Position numbers and translations under genes: made by a program
In this document: positions 5,530 to 13,020 of the stretch, in pieces
How the letters are laid out: the number at the start of each line of letters is the position of its first letter
How positions within the stretch are numbered: the first letter of the stretch is position 1
NCBI GenBank assembly: GCA_029563035.1
Contig: JAKQTP010000144.1
Coordinates: forward strand, 1 to 23,929
Source of the DNA: an archaeon
Lineage (GTDB): Archaea > Iainarchaeota > Iainarchaeia > CSSED10-239
Length of the DNA: 23,929 nt
Direction of reading: 5' to 3'
Notes under the pieces: generated by a model
Told to the model about the DNA's origin: nothing
Seen by the model: the letters and a program-made list of their open reading frames with translations, nothing else
The model's database searches: none

Positions 5530-6651
5530 TTATGAAGATTTTATAGGCATAACAATATACAGATATGATGGATCATCGGGAGACTTTATTAAACTGGGTT
5601 TTTCTTCTCCATTAAATCCAAAAAATACATTGTTTTGTTTTATATTTTTTAATCCATCTAAAACAAATTTCCAATTAAAAGTTACTCGCGCACTTTCTCC
5701 TTTTATTTTTGCCGGTAATATATATTCACTTTCTCCAAATTCTTGGCTTGATGATAAAATAGTTATATTTTTTAAAGATTCATCGGTTACAAATTTAACT
5801 TCATTAAGACGATTAGAAAGCGATCCTGCTAATTTTAACGCTCCTGAAAGATCATTTTTATCAATTATCACTTCTGTGTTGAAGTTTTTCGGAATAACTA
5901 ATTCATAGTCCGGAAACTTTCCTTCTATCAATCTTGAGACAAATAATATTTGGTTCTCTTCAAAAAAAACTTGATTGTTTTCAAAATATATTTTCATTTT
6001 TCCATCTGTTTTTGATGAAAATATTTTAATTAATTCTTGCACAGTTCTAAAAGGTATTATATAAGACGCCTCATTTTTCAAATCAGCTTCAAATTTTTTT
6101 GATGGAATAGTTTTTTCAGCAAGTCTAAAACTATCTGTTGCGGCTAAATTAATTGATTCTCCTTTATATACAAAGAATATTCCTCCCAACTCTGGTCTAA
6201 TATCCGAAACCTGACATGCTGAAAAGACTGAAGAAATTGATTCTATAAAATAAACCGTATCTATTTGAAAAAAACTTTTTTTATTTTCTTTAATTTCTGG
6301 GATTATAGGGTAATCGTCTTTGGGTGTTGTTGATATTTTAGCTTTATAATTATCAGTTGTTATAAGAATGGAAGATCCTTTTGTTTCTAAATTTATTCTT
6401 TCGGATGTTAAATTATAAATAATTTGAGAAAAAACAGAATAGGGAATAGTAACTGATCCATCTTGAATTATTTTAGCTGATATAATATAAGAAACTCCTA
6501 TCTCTAAATCAGTGGATGATATTTTAAGTTTGTCTTCAAACGCTTCTAATAGAAAATTTTTTAAAACAGGCAAGTTAGAGTTTTCTTTATGTGTTCCCGA
6601 TATTATCGACAAACCTTCTTTAAGATTATTTTTAAGAACAATTAGGTTCAT
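5530..6651 (-). CDS. dnaN: DNA polymerase III sliding clamp (beta subunit)
   Basis: 373 residues, standard length for three clamp domains. It begins MNLIVLKNNLKEGLSII, contains the LPVLKNFLLEA and STDLEIGVSY strands of domain I and the FFVYKGESINLAATDSFRLAEK segment of domain II, and ends with the family-typical YLYIVMPIKSS tail, which in the clamp lies near the partner-binding pocket. The dimeric ring tethers DNA polymerases to DNA. It lies downstream of dnaA on the minus strand, as in most bacteria, 152 bases away. The gap contains the proposed unwinding site. A TATAAT (6663-6668, minus strand) ends 11 bases before the ATG, so dnaN may have its own short-leader promoter overlapping the A/T-rich unwinding stretch. 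Confidence 0.95.
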   Translation of the reverse strand: MNLIVLKNNLKEGLSIISGTHKENSNLPVLKNFLLEAFEDKLKISSTDLEIGVSYIISAKIIQDGSVTIPYSVFSQIIYNLTSERINLETKGSSILITTDNYKAKISTTPKDDYPIIPEIKENKKSFFQIDTVYFIESISSVFSACQVSDIRPELGGIFFVYKGESINLAATDSFRLAEKTIPSKKFEADLKNEASYIIPFRTVQELIKIFSSKTDGKMKIYFENNQVFFEENQILFVSRLIEGKFPDYELVIPKNFNTEVIIDKNDLSGALKLAGSLSNRLNEVKFVTDESLKNITILSSSQEFGESEYILPAKIKGESARVTFNWKFVLDGLKNIKQNNVFFGFNGEEKPSLIKSPDDPSYLYIVMPIKSS

Positions 6652-6654
6652 ATT

Positions 6655-6718
6655 TTTTGTTTATTATATTAATATAAATAGTAGTAGGAGTAGTAGTGAG
6701 TTGTGTATAAGTGGATAA
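6655..6718 (-). other. oriC: Proposed origin unwinding module: two DnaA boxes, DnaA-trios and A/T-rich stretch
   Basis: Read on the minus strand: DnaA box TTATCCACT (6718-6710), overlapping box TTATACACA (6710-6702), a 5-base gap, then CTA CTA CTC CTA CTA CTA (6696-6679), then TTTATATTAATATAAT-like A/T sequence up to the dnaN start. On the opposite strand the triplets read 3'-GAT-GAT-GAG-GAT-GAT-GAT-5', the DnaA-trio pattern on which DnaA filaments load onto single-stranded DNA in Bacillus subtilis. Position (between dnaA and dnaN), order and polarity all match the B. subtilis unwinding site. It lacks an obvious GC-rich cluster between box and trios. Confidence 0.78.
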
Positions 6719-6783
6719 CTAAACGGGGTTATTTTTTAAAACAATAAATAAAGGTTTTTATTTAGTATATTTTGTAGAGAAGG

Positions 6784-6792
6784 TGTGGAAAA
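6784..6792 (-). other. DnaA-box-like site downstream of dnaA
   Basis: TGTGGAAAA, that is TTTTCCACA on the minus strand, fits the relaxed DnaA box TTWTNCACA. It lies 12 bases after the dnaA stop codon and may add to the box cluster of the unwinding module. Confidence 0.5.
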
Positions 6793-6803
6793 GTAGTGTA
6801 ATT

Positions 6804-8177
6804 TTAAGCCGGGTTTTTATTAATAACTTCCTTAACTAGAATTATTTTTTGGTTTAAAATCTTGTCTCGCGTCATTTCACGCAGTATTTTCTCATATGAG
6901 TGGATTGCTGTTGTGTGATCTCTTTTCCCCAATCTATCCCCAATATCAGGGTATGACATACCCAACATATCCCTCATAAGAAACATAGCTATTTGACGGG
7001 GTAAAACAACCTCTTTTCTCCTGGATTTATTAATAAGATCTTGAAACCCGATTTCAAAAAACTCAGCAACACATTTTATCACTTGTTGCGGGTTTATATT
7101 AACCATATTTTGTTGAAGGGTGGCGCTAACTATTTCATCCGCTATTTTTAAGTCAATTTCGGCATTTTTAAACTCTTTATAAAAATAAAGTTTATTAATA
7201 ATACCTTCTATTTCTCTTATGTTGCGCTGTATTTTTGTGGCTATAAAATGAGCAACCTCATCGCTTAAATCAAAGCTTTTTTCCTGTATTTTGTTTTTAA
7301 TAATAGCCATTTTCATCTCATAATCAGGGTAAGTAATATCGGCGATCATTCCTCCTTCAAACCTTGAACGAAGACGGTCTTCTAATGTGGGTATTTGGGA
7401 CGGTGGCCGATCCGAAGATATAATAATCTGCTTATTATTTTGATAAAGCATGTTGAAAGTATGAAAAAACTCCTCCTCACTTCTTTCTTTGCCACCGATA
7501 AATTGAATATCGTCAATAATAAGGACATCAATAGTTCTATATTTATTCTTTATATCCTCCATTCTTTTTGTTCTAATTGCCCAAACAACATCATTTACGA
7601 ATTTTTCTGAAGGAACATATTTAACTTTTATTCTGTTTTTAAATGTTTTTAAAATTTCATTTCCAATTGCTTGGATAAGATGGGTTTTTCCTAAACCAGT
7701 TCCTCCATACACAAAAAGAGGGTTATATTTTTTCCCCGGATCTTTACTAACCGCATTAGCGGCGGCATAAGCAAGTTCATTAGAAGAACCAACAACAAAA
7801 TTTTTAAAACCATATCGAGGATGAAGGTTTGTATCAGGGTCGGCGCTAAATTCAACAAAACCAGCTTGGCCAATATCTGTTGGGGTTGTTGTTTTTGTTT
7901 GAGAAAAAATTTTCTCTTCAATATTTCCCGTCAAAACAACATATTCTATGCGATTTATAGATTCATCCGAAACTCTTAATATTTCCAATATCATCTTGTG
8001 ATATTTGGATTGAATCCATTCTTTAGCAAAATTATTAGCTACTCCTATAATTATTGTTCCTGTTTCGTTGTTTTTCTCAACAAGACGGCTGTTTTTAAAC
8101 CAAGTCAAAAAATTCGGTTTTGAAATTTGAAGTTCTACATCTGCTAAAGCACGTTCCCACAGTTTTTTAAGATCCAT
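6804..8177 (-). CDS. dnaA: Chromosomal replication initiator DnaA
   Basis: 457 residues with all four domains. Domain I (1-80) starts LWERALADVELQISKPNF and mediates self- and partner contacts. Domain II is a short linker. The AAA+ domain III has Walker A GGTGLGKT (158-165), Walker B VLIIDDIQFI (219-228) and the RLRSRFEGG arginine-finger region. Domain IV has LGKRDHTTAIHSYEKI with the DnaA-box-reading residues Asp420, His421, Thr422 and Thr423. DnaA-ATP binds the 9-mer boxes flanking this gene and opens the origin. Normal length. The upstream region contains DnaA boxes, so autoregulation is likely. The ATG at 8175-8177 gives a standard domain I start. Confidence 0.97.
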   Translation of the reverse strand: MDLKKLWERALADVELQISKPNFLTWFKNSRLVEKNNETGTIIIGVANNFAKEWIQSKYHKMILEILRVSDESINRIEYVVLTGNIEEKIFSQTKTTTPTDIGQAGFVEFSADPDTNLHPRYGFKNFVVGSSNELAYAAANAVSKDPGKKYNPLFVYGGTGLGKTHLIQAIGNEILKTFKNRIKVKYVPSEKFVNDVVWAIRTKRMEDIKNKYRTIDVLIIDDIQFIGGKERSEEEFFHTFNMLYQNNKQIIISSDRPPSQIPTLEDRLRSRFEGGMIADITYPDYEMKMAIIKNKIQEKSFDLSDEVAHFIATKIQRNIREIEGIINKLYFYKEFKNAEIDLKIADEIVSATLQQNMVNINPQQVIKCVAEFFEIGFQDLINKSRRKEVVLPRQIAMFLMRDMLGMSYPDIGDRLGKRDHTTAIHSYEKILREMTRDKILNQKIILVKEVINKNPA

Positions 8178-8446
8178 ATGAGTTAAACATTAAATACTAA
8201 AATTGAAAATAACCAAGCAGATAAAAGAGTTTTTCAAGTTGTCCACATTGTAACAGAAAAGATTGTAATTGAAAGTGTGGAAAAATCAAATTATGTTAAT
8301 AAGTTGTGGATATCTATTTTTACACGATAAAGTTTAAAATTTAAAGAATAAATATTATTTTTTATTTTTATCACTAATGTTATTTAATGTGATCAAATAA
8401 CCTGTTTTATATTGATTTAACCTTTTATACCTGGTAGAGTTGTTAT
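8178..8446. other. oriC: dnaA-rpmH intergenic region, upstream half of oriC with DnaA boxes
   Basis: 269 bases, strongly A/T-rich, between divergent dnaA and rpmH. DnaA boxes: TTGTCCACA on plus at 8239-8247, TTTTCCACA on minus at 8276-8284, and ATATCCACA on minus at 8305-8313. TTTTACACG at 8318-8326 is an 8-of-9 match. The stretch 8340-8400 is almost all A/T. This position is the ancestral bacterial oriC. With the module between dnaA and dnaN it suggests a two-part origin with dnaA in the middle. The rpmH promoter is at its right end. Confidence 0.75.
8412..8440 (+). promoter_or_regulatory. Promoter of rpmH (leaderless)
   Basis: TTGATT (8412-8417), a 17-base spacer and an extended -10 TGGTAGAGT (-10 hexamer 8435-8440). 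The ATG starts at 8447, where transcription should begin, so rpmH is predicted to be leaderless. Confidence 0.65.
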
Positions 8447-8581
8447 ATGTCACGAACATATCAACCCAAAAAAAAGAAAAGGGCACGGACTCACGGATTT
8501 CTTAAAAAAATGAGGACTCCCGGGGGCCGCAGAGTAATATCCAGGCGGCGAGCCAAAGGAAGAAAGAAGCTCACTGCATAA
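8447..8581 (+). CDS. rpmH: Large ribosomal subunit protein bL34
   Basis: A 44-residue very basic protein. It reads [18 protein letters not shown] and then [20 protein letters not shown] and ends GRKKLTA. The segments [33 protein letters not shown] are the conserved bL34 core, and the length is normal. bL34 is a small rRNA-binding protein of the 50S subunit. As in most bacteria it stands directly upstream of rnpA and divergent from dnaA. The 5' end of its mRNA probably coincides with the ATG. Confidence 0.97.
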   Translation: MSRTYQPKKKKRARTHGFLKKMRTPGGRRVISRRRAKGRKKLTA

Positions 8582-8606
8582 GCGGTGAGTATTTCTATAA
8601 GCAAAT

Positions 8607-8936
8607 ATGCTTGCAAAAAAATATAGACTCAACAAAAACTTTTTTACTTCTAAAAAAAGTCCTCAAAACACTTTAATCAGAGTTGTTACAACACCTATTG
8701 CTTCGGTAAAGATTTATAAATCCGAAAAACCTTATAGTCGATACGCTGTTGTTATTGGTGCTAAAGTTTTTAAAAAAGCCGTTGAACGAAATCGATTAAA
8801 AAGAGTTTTTTATGAGTATATAAGATCAAAAAACTTATGGAAAAAAACCAATCAAGATTTTGTAATTTATATAAAAAAATTCAAAACAAATCTTTTTAAT
8901 GAGGAGATTAAAAAATATCTTGAGAAAATATTCTAA
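8607..8936 (+). CDS. rnpA: Ribonuclease P protein component
   Basis: 109 residues, near the usual 110-120. It contains the RNR signature KVFKKAVERNRLKRVFYEYIR (residues 53 to 73), whose basic residues contact RNase P RNA, preceded by a YAVVIGAKV central strand. RnpA helps the catalytic RNA bind the pre-tRNA leader and Mg ions. It follows rpmH by 25 bases and precedes yidC by 5 bases in the conserved operon; yidD, often found between them, is absent. The first ATG at 8607 gives a normal N-terminus (LAKKYRLNKNFF). Confidence 0.93.
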   Translation: MLAKKYRLNKNFFTSKKSPQNTLIRVVTTPIASVKIYKSEKPYSRYAVVIGAKVFKKAVERNRLKRVFYEYIRSKNLWKKTNQDFVIYIKKFKTNLFNEEIKKYLEKIF

Positions 8937-8941
8937 ATAAT

Positions 8942-9655
8942 ATGATAAATCTTTTTAACGAAATTCTTTATAGACCATTATTAAACCTTTTGTTTTTAAT
9001 TTATAACAATGTTTGGGCAGATTTAGGTTTAGCAATTATTATACTCACTATTCTTATCAGGGTTATTCTTTTGCCATTGTTTTATAAAAGCGCAAAAGAT
9101 CAAACTATAATTCAAAAAATCACCCCGCGAATAAAAGAGCTTCAACAAATTCACAAAGATGACAAACAAAAACAAGTTGAAGAAATAATGAAAGTTTATA
9201 AAGACCACAAAGTCAGTCCCTTTTCCGGTTTTTTATTGCTTTTAATACAACTCCCGATATTAATAGCTTTATATCAAGTTTTTTTAAAAGGGTTTGGTCA
9301 AGAGATTCTTTTAAAACTTTATTCATTTGTTTCTGCGCCAACAATAATTCACACTGATTTTTTAGGAATCATTAATTTAAATAACAAAAATATTTGGTTG
9401 GTTATTTTGGCGGGAGCGCTTCAATATCTTCAATCTAAATTAATGATGAGCGCATCTGTTGTTAAAAACAACAATAATCAAAGCAAGGAGGCTGATATGG
9501 TTCAAAAAATATCAAAAAATATGATGATTATGGGGCCACTGATTACTGTTGTAATTTTATATTCATTGCCCGCAGCGGTAGCGTTATATTGGTTGACAAC
9601 ATCGGTTTTCTCTGTTATCCAACAAGTGGTTATTAATAAAAAAATTAACAAATAA
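8942..9655 (+). CDS. yidC: Membrane protein insertase YidC/Oxa1
   Basis: 237 residues of the short type lacking the large periplasmic domain of Gram-negative YidC. The core of five membrane segments lies at about 14-22 (start), 27-48, 95-115, 148-168 and 197-225. ILTILIRVILLPLFYKSAKDQ carries the conserved Arg40 of the hydrophilic groove; the cytosolic hairpin PRIKELQQIHKDDKQKQ follows. No lipobox Cys at the N-terminus. It inserts single- and multi-span proteins alone or with SecYEG, a likely need for the many small membrane proteins in this window. The stop codon is followed one base later by the jag start, so they are co-translated. Confidence 0.94.
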   Translation: MINLFNEILYRPLLNLLFLIYNNVWADLGLAIIILTILIRVILLPLFYKSAKDQTIIQKITPRIKELQQIHKDDKQKQVEEIMKVYKDHKVSPFSGFLLLLIQLPILIALYQVFLKGFGQEILLKLYSFVSAPTIIHTDFLGIINLNNKNIWLVILAGALQYLQSKLMMSASVVKNNNNQSKEADMVQKISKNMMIMGPLITVVILYSLPAAVALYWLTTSVFSVIQQVVINKKINK

Positions 9656-9656
9656 T

Positions 9657-10085
9657 ATGAATGAAACTCGCGAGCTTATAGAAAAGCTTATCAAACTAAT
9701 GGGTTTTGAAGACGTTTCGGTAACATATATTGAAGATTCAAACCGCTATCTCGTTTTCGTAAATGATGGTTTATTTTTAAAACGTTTTCTTGCCCAATTA
9801 ATAAACGATTTGGAGTTTTTGGTAAAAATGATTCTTCTAAAAAAAGGACTCGGAATTGTTTATATTGATATCAATAATTATCGTAAAGACAGAGAAGAAT
9901 TAATTATTAAACTTGCCAAGGCTGCCGCTAAAAAAGCATCCACTATAAAACAAGAAGTTTCCCTTCCGGCAATGAATGCTTATGAGAGAAGAATAGTTCA
10001 TTCTCAACTTACAATGCATCCGGATCTTAAAACAGAAAGTATCGGAGAAGGAAAACAACGGCACGTTATTATAAAACCCATATAA
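9657..10085 (+). CDS. jag: Jag/KhpB RNA-binding protein (KH and R3H domains)
   Basis: 142 residues. The first part resembles the degenerate KH domain (FVNDGLFLKRFLAQLINDLEFL), and residues about 95-142 form an R3H domain with MNAYERRIVHSQL and the final GEGKQRHVIIKP. It lacks the longer N-terminal Jag domain of Bacillus proteins. KhpB binds RNA with KhpA and affects cell elongation and division in Firmicutes; the gene order yidC-jag is widely conserved. The stop codon is inside the stem of the terminator that ends this operon. Confidence 0.9.
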   Translation: MNETRELIEKLIKLMGFEDVSVTYIEDSNRYLVFVNDGLFLKRFLAQLINDLEFLVKMILLKKGLGIVYIDINNYRKDREELIIKLAKAAAKKASTIKQEVSLPAMNAYERRIVHSQLTMHPDLKTESIGEGKQRHVIIKPI

Positions 10086-10117
10086 CAAAAATCCCCAAAA
10101 AAGGGGATTTTTGTTAT
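10082..10117 (+). terminator. Terminator of the rpmH-rnpA-yidC-jag operon
   Basis: A perfect 15-bp stem (10082-10096 with 10103-10117) with CCCC/GGGG core, A6 loop and flanking A and T runs. It includes the jag stop codon. A DnaA-box-like TTATCCACT (10114-10122) overlaps its right arm. Confidence 0.9.
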
Positions 10118-10122
10118 CCACT
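10114..10122 (+). other. Isolated DnaA-box-like site after jag
   Basis: TTATCCACT, one base from consensus and identical to the box in the unwinding module. It lies between the jag terminator and the small membrane protein promoter. Confidence 0.4.
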
Positions 10123-10139
10123 CTAAAATTATGTAGGTT

Positions 10140-10148
10140 TGGTAGAAT
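10140..10148 (+). promoter_or_regulatory. Extended -10 promoter of the small membrane protein gene
   Basis: TGGTAGAAT, an extended -10 (hexamer 10143-10148), the same form as at rpmH and arfB. The predicted leader to the ATG at 10186 is about 31 bases. No good -35. Confidence 0.5.
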
Positions 10149-10185
10149 GTAGTTAGATAAATTAAATAATTATTTGCACTCATCT

Positions 10186-10362
10186 ATGTCACATCCAGCT
10201 TTGAGGGATTTTTATTCAGAAGAAGGTCGTGTTTATAAATTTAAAATAGGCAAATTATTAGCCTCATCTCTTTCTGGGTTTGTTGCTGGTATATTGTTTA
10301 CGTTGGTGGCAATAATTGGAGCGTATTTTATTATTGAAATACTAAAATCCAACCTTTCTTAA
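10186..10362 (+). CDS. Small single-pass membrane protein of unknown function
   Basis: 58 residues: a charged N-terminus (SHPALRDFYSEEGRVYKFKIGK) and one hydrophobic segment at about 27-51 ending in EILKSNLS. A TTG codon in frame at 10174 would add four residues, but the ATG at 10186 is preferred. By the positive-inside rule the Lys- and Arg-containing N-terminus is probably cytoplasmic. The gene has its own extended -10 promoter and a bidirectional terminator, which makes it a credible real gene. It could be a small membrane regulator or an assembly factor; no family is recognised. Confidence 0.65.
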   Translation: MSHPALRDFYSEEGRVYKFKIGKLLASSLSGFVAGILFTLVAIIGAYFIIEILKSNLS

Positions 10363-10371
10363 TTTAATAAC

Positions 10372-10399
10372 AAAATCCACTCTTTTTGGAGTGGGTTTT
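10372..10399. terminator. Bidirectional terminator between the small membrane protein gene and polA
   Basis: An 11-bp stem (10372-10382 with 10389-10399), AAAATCCACTC paired with GAGTGGGTTTT (one wobble), with a 6-base loop and T-run. The polA stop codon is at 10405, so it serves both convergent genes. Confidence 0.8.
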
Positions 10400-10404
10400 T
10401 TGAG

Positions 10405-12828
10405 TTAGTTTATTTCTCCCCAATACTTGCCCATTCTGCAAACCACCTCAAGAGGAACTTTTAGTTTGAAAGAATTTTCCATTAATTCTTTTATATTTTT
10501 TATAACAAGACTGTTTTTTTTGTTTTCCAAAAGAGATTCTTTAATTTCAAAAATTAATTCATCGTGTATAGAAAGAATCATTTTTATATCCTGGGGATGT
10601 TTTGATTGTATGTATTCATAAACCTTAATCATTGATATTTTGAGAATATCGGCTGCCAGACTTTGACTAGGCATGTTAGTTACCATTCTTTCAGCTTCCG
10701 AATAAAATTGTTGATTAACAGAATTAATTCCCGAAACACTTCTAAATCTTCCGTTTATGTTTCTAACAACTCCAGTTAGTTGGGCTTCTTGGATAATTTT
10801 CTTTTGCCATTCTTTTATTGCCGAAAACTCATCAAAATATTTTTTTATAAAATCCTTGGCTTCTTGAGGGGTTATATGAGCTGTTTGAGCCAATGCTCTA
10901 TATCCCATTCCATACATCATTCCAAAATTAAGAGTTTTTGCTACCCGTCTCATTTGAGGCGTGACGTTTTCTTTTAAAGTATCAAATATTTTTTGAGCTG
11001 TTACAGAATGAATATCTTCTTTGTTGTTAAAAGCTTCTATCATATTTTTATCTCCACTTAATGAAGCCAGCACCCTGAGTTCAATTTGCGAGTAGTCAAA
11101 AGAAACAAGAGTGTGGTTTTTAGGAGCAATAAATATATTTCTTATTTTTTGCGACCAATCAGATTCTTGAGGAATATTTTGAAGATTGGGGTTTTGACAA
11201 GAGAGTCTGCCAGTAGCAGCTCCAAGTTGTAAAAAGGTGGGATGAATTCTTCCATCTGATGAAATTAATTTTTTGAAAGAGTCCAAATATGTTGTTTTTA
11301 TTTTAAATAATTCTCGGTATGAGGTTAATTCATCAAATATTGGAAGAGCATTTTTTTCCTTAATTTTTTCTAAACTTTTAGCTGATGTTGAATTTATTTT
11401 TATCTTCAAATCATTTTGAAAATATTCCAATAATTGCTTGGGAGAATTAAGGTTTATGGGTTTTCCTATTTTTTTAACCAAATCATCGTTCTTTTTGTTT
11501 ATTTCCAAAACCAATTCTTTAAGAACTGATTCTATGGTTTTTTCTTCAACTAATACGCCATTTTTCTCCATTTCAGCTATAACGGGAATAAGAGGAGTTT
11601 CAATTTGTTTAAAAACATATTCTATTTTGGAATCAGTTATTTTTTTTGTGAGCCAAGGATAAGCCTTACGACAAAAATCTTCATAAGATAGAGATTCTTT
11701 AAAAATTATCAAAGACGCCTCTTCCCATGTATCTGATTGAATCCCTAATAATTTAAGAGCTATAGATATGTCAAAATACGGATCTTTTAATTCATATTTT
11801 TTAAAAACATCTTTTAATCCAAAACCAATCTTAATTTTGTCGGAAGAAAATATTTTTAAATTTAAAAACTCGGGGTTTATGATAATAAAATCCTCATTTG
11901 AAAAGATGCTAATTTGTTTAAAATCCGATTCCTTTTTAATTTCTTTAACCACAGTTCGGGTTGGTTTATCGGAAATTCTTTTTATTAAACTCGAAAAACC
12001 CTTTTCTTCAAAATAAGAAGTAATAATATTTTTATTAGGAGAACATTCTAATTCTTCAAGAACAACATCAATTGGAGCATGAGTATTAATCGTAACCAAT
12101 TTTTTAGAAAGAAGAGCAATGTCTTTGGAAGAAAATATTTTTTCATAATTTTTTTCCTTTAAACCGTTTTTAAAAAATGAGTCTAAGTTATTATATTTTC
12201 TTATAATTTCTGATGCTGTTTTTGGTCCGATACCGGATACCCCGGGAATATTATCCGACTGGTCTCCGACAAGAGCTTTATAATCAATAAGTTGATTTGG
12301 TTTAACCCCAAATCGTTCAAACACTTTTTGCTCGTCATAGATAATAGTATCTGATATTCCTCTTTTAAATGTTTCTACCGCTATTTTTTTGTCTTCAATT
12401 AATTGCAGAGAATCAAGATCACCTGTAAGAATCAAAACATTAAGACTGCTTTCTTTTTTAAATTTATCCGCAAGTGTGCCGATTAAATCATCAGCTTCGT
12501 AACCCGGAAGCTCAAGTGTTTTAATAGAAAAAATATCAAATAGTTTATGAGCCTCAATAATTTGGGATATTAATTCATTCGGAGCCTTGGGTCTGTGAGC
12601 TTTATATTCATCAAACATTTCTTTTCTAAAAGTCGGTTCTGGGCGATCGAAAAGAGCGGCGGCATAATCTGGTTTTTTGTCGTTTATTATTTTTAAAAGA
12701 ATGTTTGAAATTCCATAAATAGCACCTACGGGATTATTTTCTGGATCCGTAAAAGGAGGCAGTGCATGAAAACAGCGGTGGATTAAGGAATTAGCATCTA
12801 TTAGAAGTAGAATTTTGTTTTTATCCAT
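10405..12828 (-). CDS. polA: DNA polymerase I (5'-3' exonuclease plus polymerase, no recognisable proofreading motifs)
   Basis: 807 residues against about 870-930 in classic Pol I. Residues 1 to about 290 are the 5'-3' exonuclease: LLIDANSLIHRCFHALPP, GYEADDLIGTLA, LTGDLDSLQLI and GDQSDNIPGVSGIGPKTA (helix-hairpin-helix). The middle, about 300-400, is short and shows none of the DxE, NxxxD or YxxxD acidic motifs of the proofreading exonuclease. The polymerase part has motif A DYSQIELR (Asp578), motif B RRVAKTLNFGMMYG (about 627) and motif C SIHDELIFE (Asp756). It should process Okazaki fragments and fill repair gaps without proofreading. A single gene with a short-leader extended -10 promoter. 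Confidence 0.96.
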   Translation of the reverse strand: MDKNKILLLIDANSLIHRCFHALPPFTDPENNPVGAIYGISNILLKIINDKKPDYAAALFDRPEPTFRKEMFDEYKAHRPKAPNELISQIIEAHKLFDIFSIKTLELPGYEADDLIGTLADKFKKESSLNVLILTGDLDSLQLIEDKKIAVETFKRGISDTIIYDEQKVFERFGVKPNQLIDYKALVGDQSDNIPGVSGIGPKTASEIIRKYNNLDSFFKNGLKEKNYEKIFSSKDIALLSKKLVTINTHAPIDVVLEELECSPNKNIITSYFEEKGFSSLIKRISDKPTRTVVKEIKKESDFKQISIFSNEDFIIINPEFLNLKIFSSDKIKIGFGLKDVFKKYELKDPYFDISIALKLLGIQSDTWEEASLIIFKESLSYEDFCRKAYPWLTKKITDSKIEYVFKQIETPLIPVIAEMEKNGVLVEEKTIESVLKELVLEINKKNDDLVKKIGKPINLNSPKQLLEYFQNDLKIKINSTSAKSLEKIKEKNALPIFDELTSYRELFKIKTTYLDSFKKLISSDGRIHPTFLQLGAATGRLSCQNPNLQNIPQESDWSQKIRNIFIAPKNHTLVSFDYSQIELRVLASLSGDKNMIEAFNNKEDIHSVTAQKIFDTLKENVTPQMRRVAKTLNFGMMYGMGYRALAQTAHITPQEAKDFIKKYFDEFSAIKEWQKKIIQEAQLTGVVRNINGRFRSVSGINSVNQQFYSEAERMVTNMPSQSLAADILKISMIKVYEYIQSKHPQDIKMILSIHDELIFEIKESLLENKKNSLVIKNIKELMENSFKLKVPLEVVCRMGKYWGEIN

Positions 12829-12837
12829 TTGATTTGA

Positions 12838-12846
12838 ATTTTACCA
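12838..12846 (-). promoter_or_regulatory. Extended -10 promoter of polA
   Basis: On the minus strand TGGTAAAAT, with the -10 hexamer at 12838-12843, ends 9 bases before the polA ATG (12826-12828). It has the same layout as the arfB-like promoter and predicts a leader of about 3 bases. Confidence 0.55.
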
Positions 12847-12951
12847 TTATTTTGGTTAAATCCCATCACTTGTTAAAAAAATAAAAATAAATAAAAAAAT
12901 ATTTCAATAACATTATTCGCCGTATTTATAATTTATGTTTATTTTTTTGAC

Positions 12952-12960
12952 TTATCCACT
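12952..12960 (+). other. Isolated DnaA-box-like site upstream of the 13021 gene
   Basis: TTATCCACT, identical to the site at 10114-10122 and the reverse of the one at 6710-6718. It lies in the polA/13021 divergent intergenic region. Confidence 0.4.
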
Positions 12961-12978
12961 AATAATCATCTTGTGTTA

Positions 12979-12987
12979 TGTTATACT
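12979..12987 (+). promoter_or_regulatory. Extended -10 promoter of the 13021 gene pair
   Basis: TGTTATACT (hexamer 12982-12987) fits an extended -10; the -35 is weak. The leader would be about 27 bases. A DnaA-box-like TTATCCACT lies upstream at 12952-12960. Confidence 0.45.
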
Positions 12988-13020
12988 TTATAAAAGGCCA
13001 TATTAAATAGCGTTTTTATC

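Noticed and set aside
5522..5908. 128-codon plus-strand frame opposite dnaN
   Set aside because: It is fully antisense to the well-supported dnaN gene, begins inside the terminator T-run and shows no domain.
8340..8400. Riboswitch or structured leader upstream of rpmH
   Set aside because: The sequence is A/T-rich without stable stems, and the promoter maps downstream of it, so it would not be transcribed with rpmH.
10174..10185. TTG start for the small membrane protein
   Set aside because: It adds four residues only and the following ATG is a better start codon; neither has a Shine-Dalgarno to decide.
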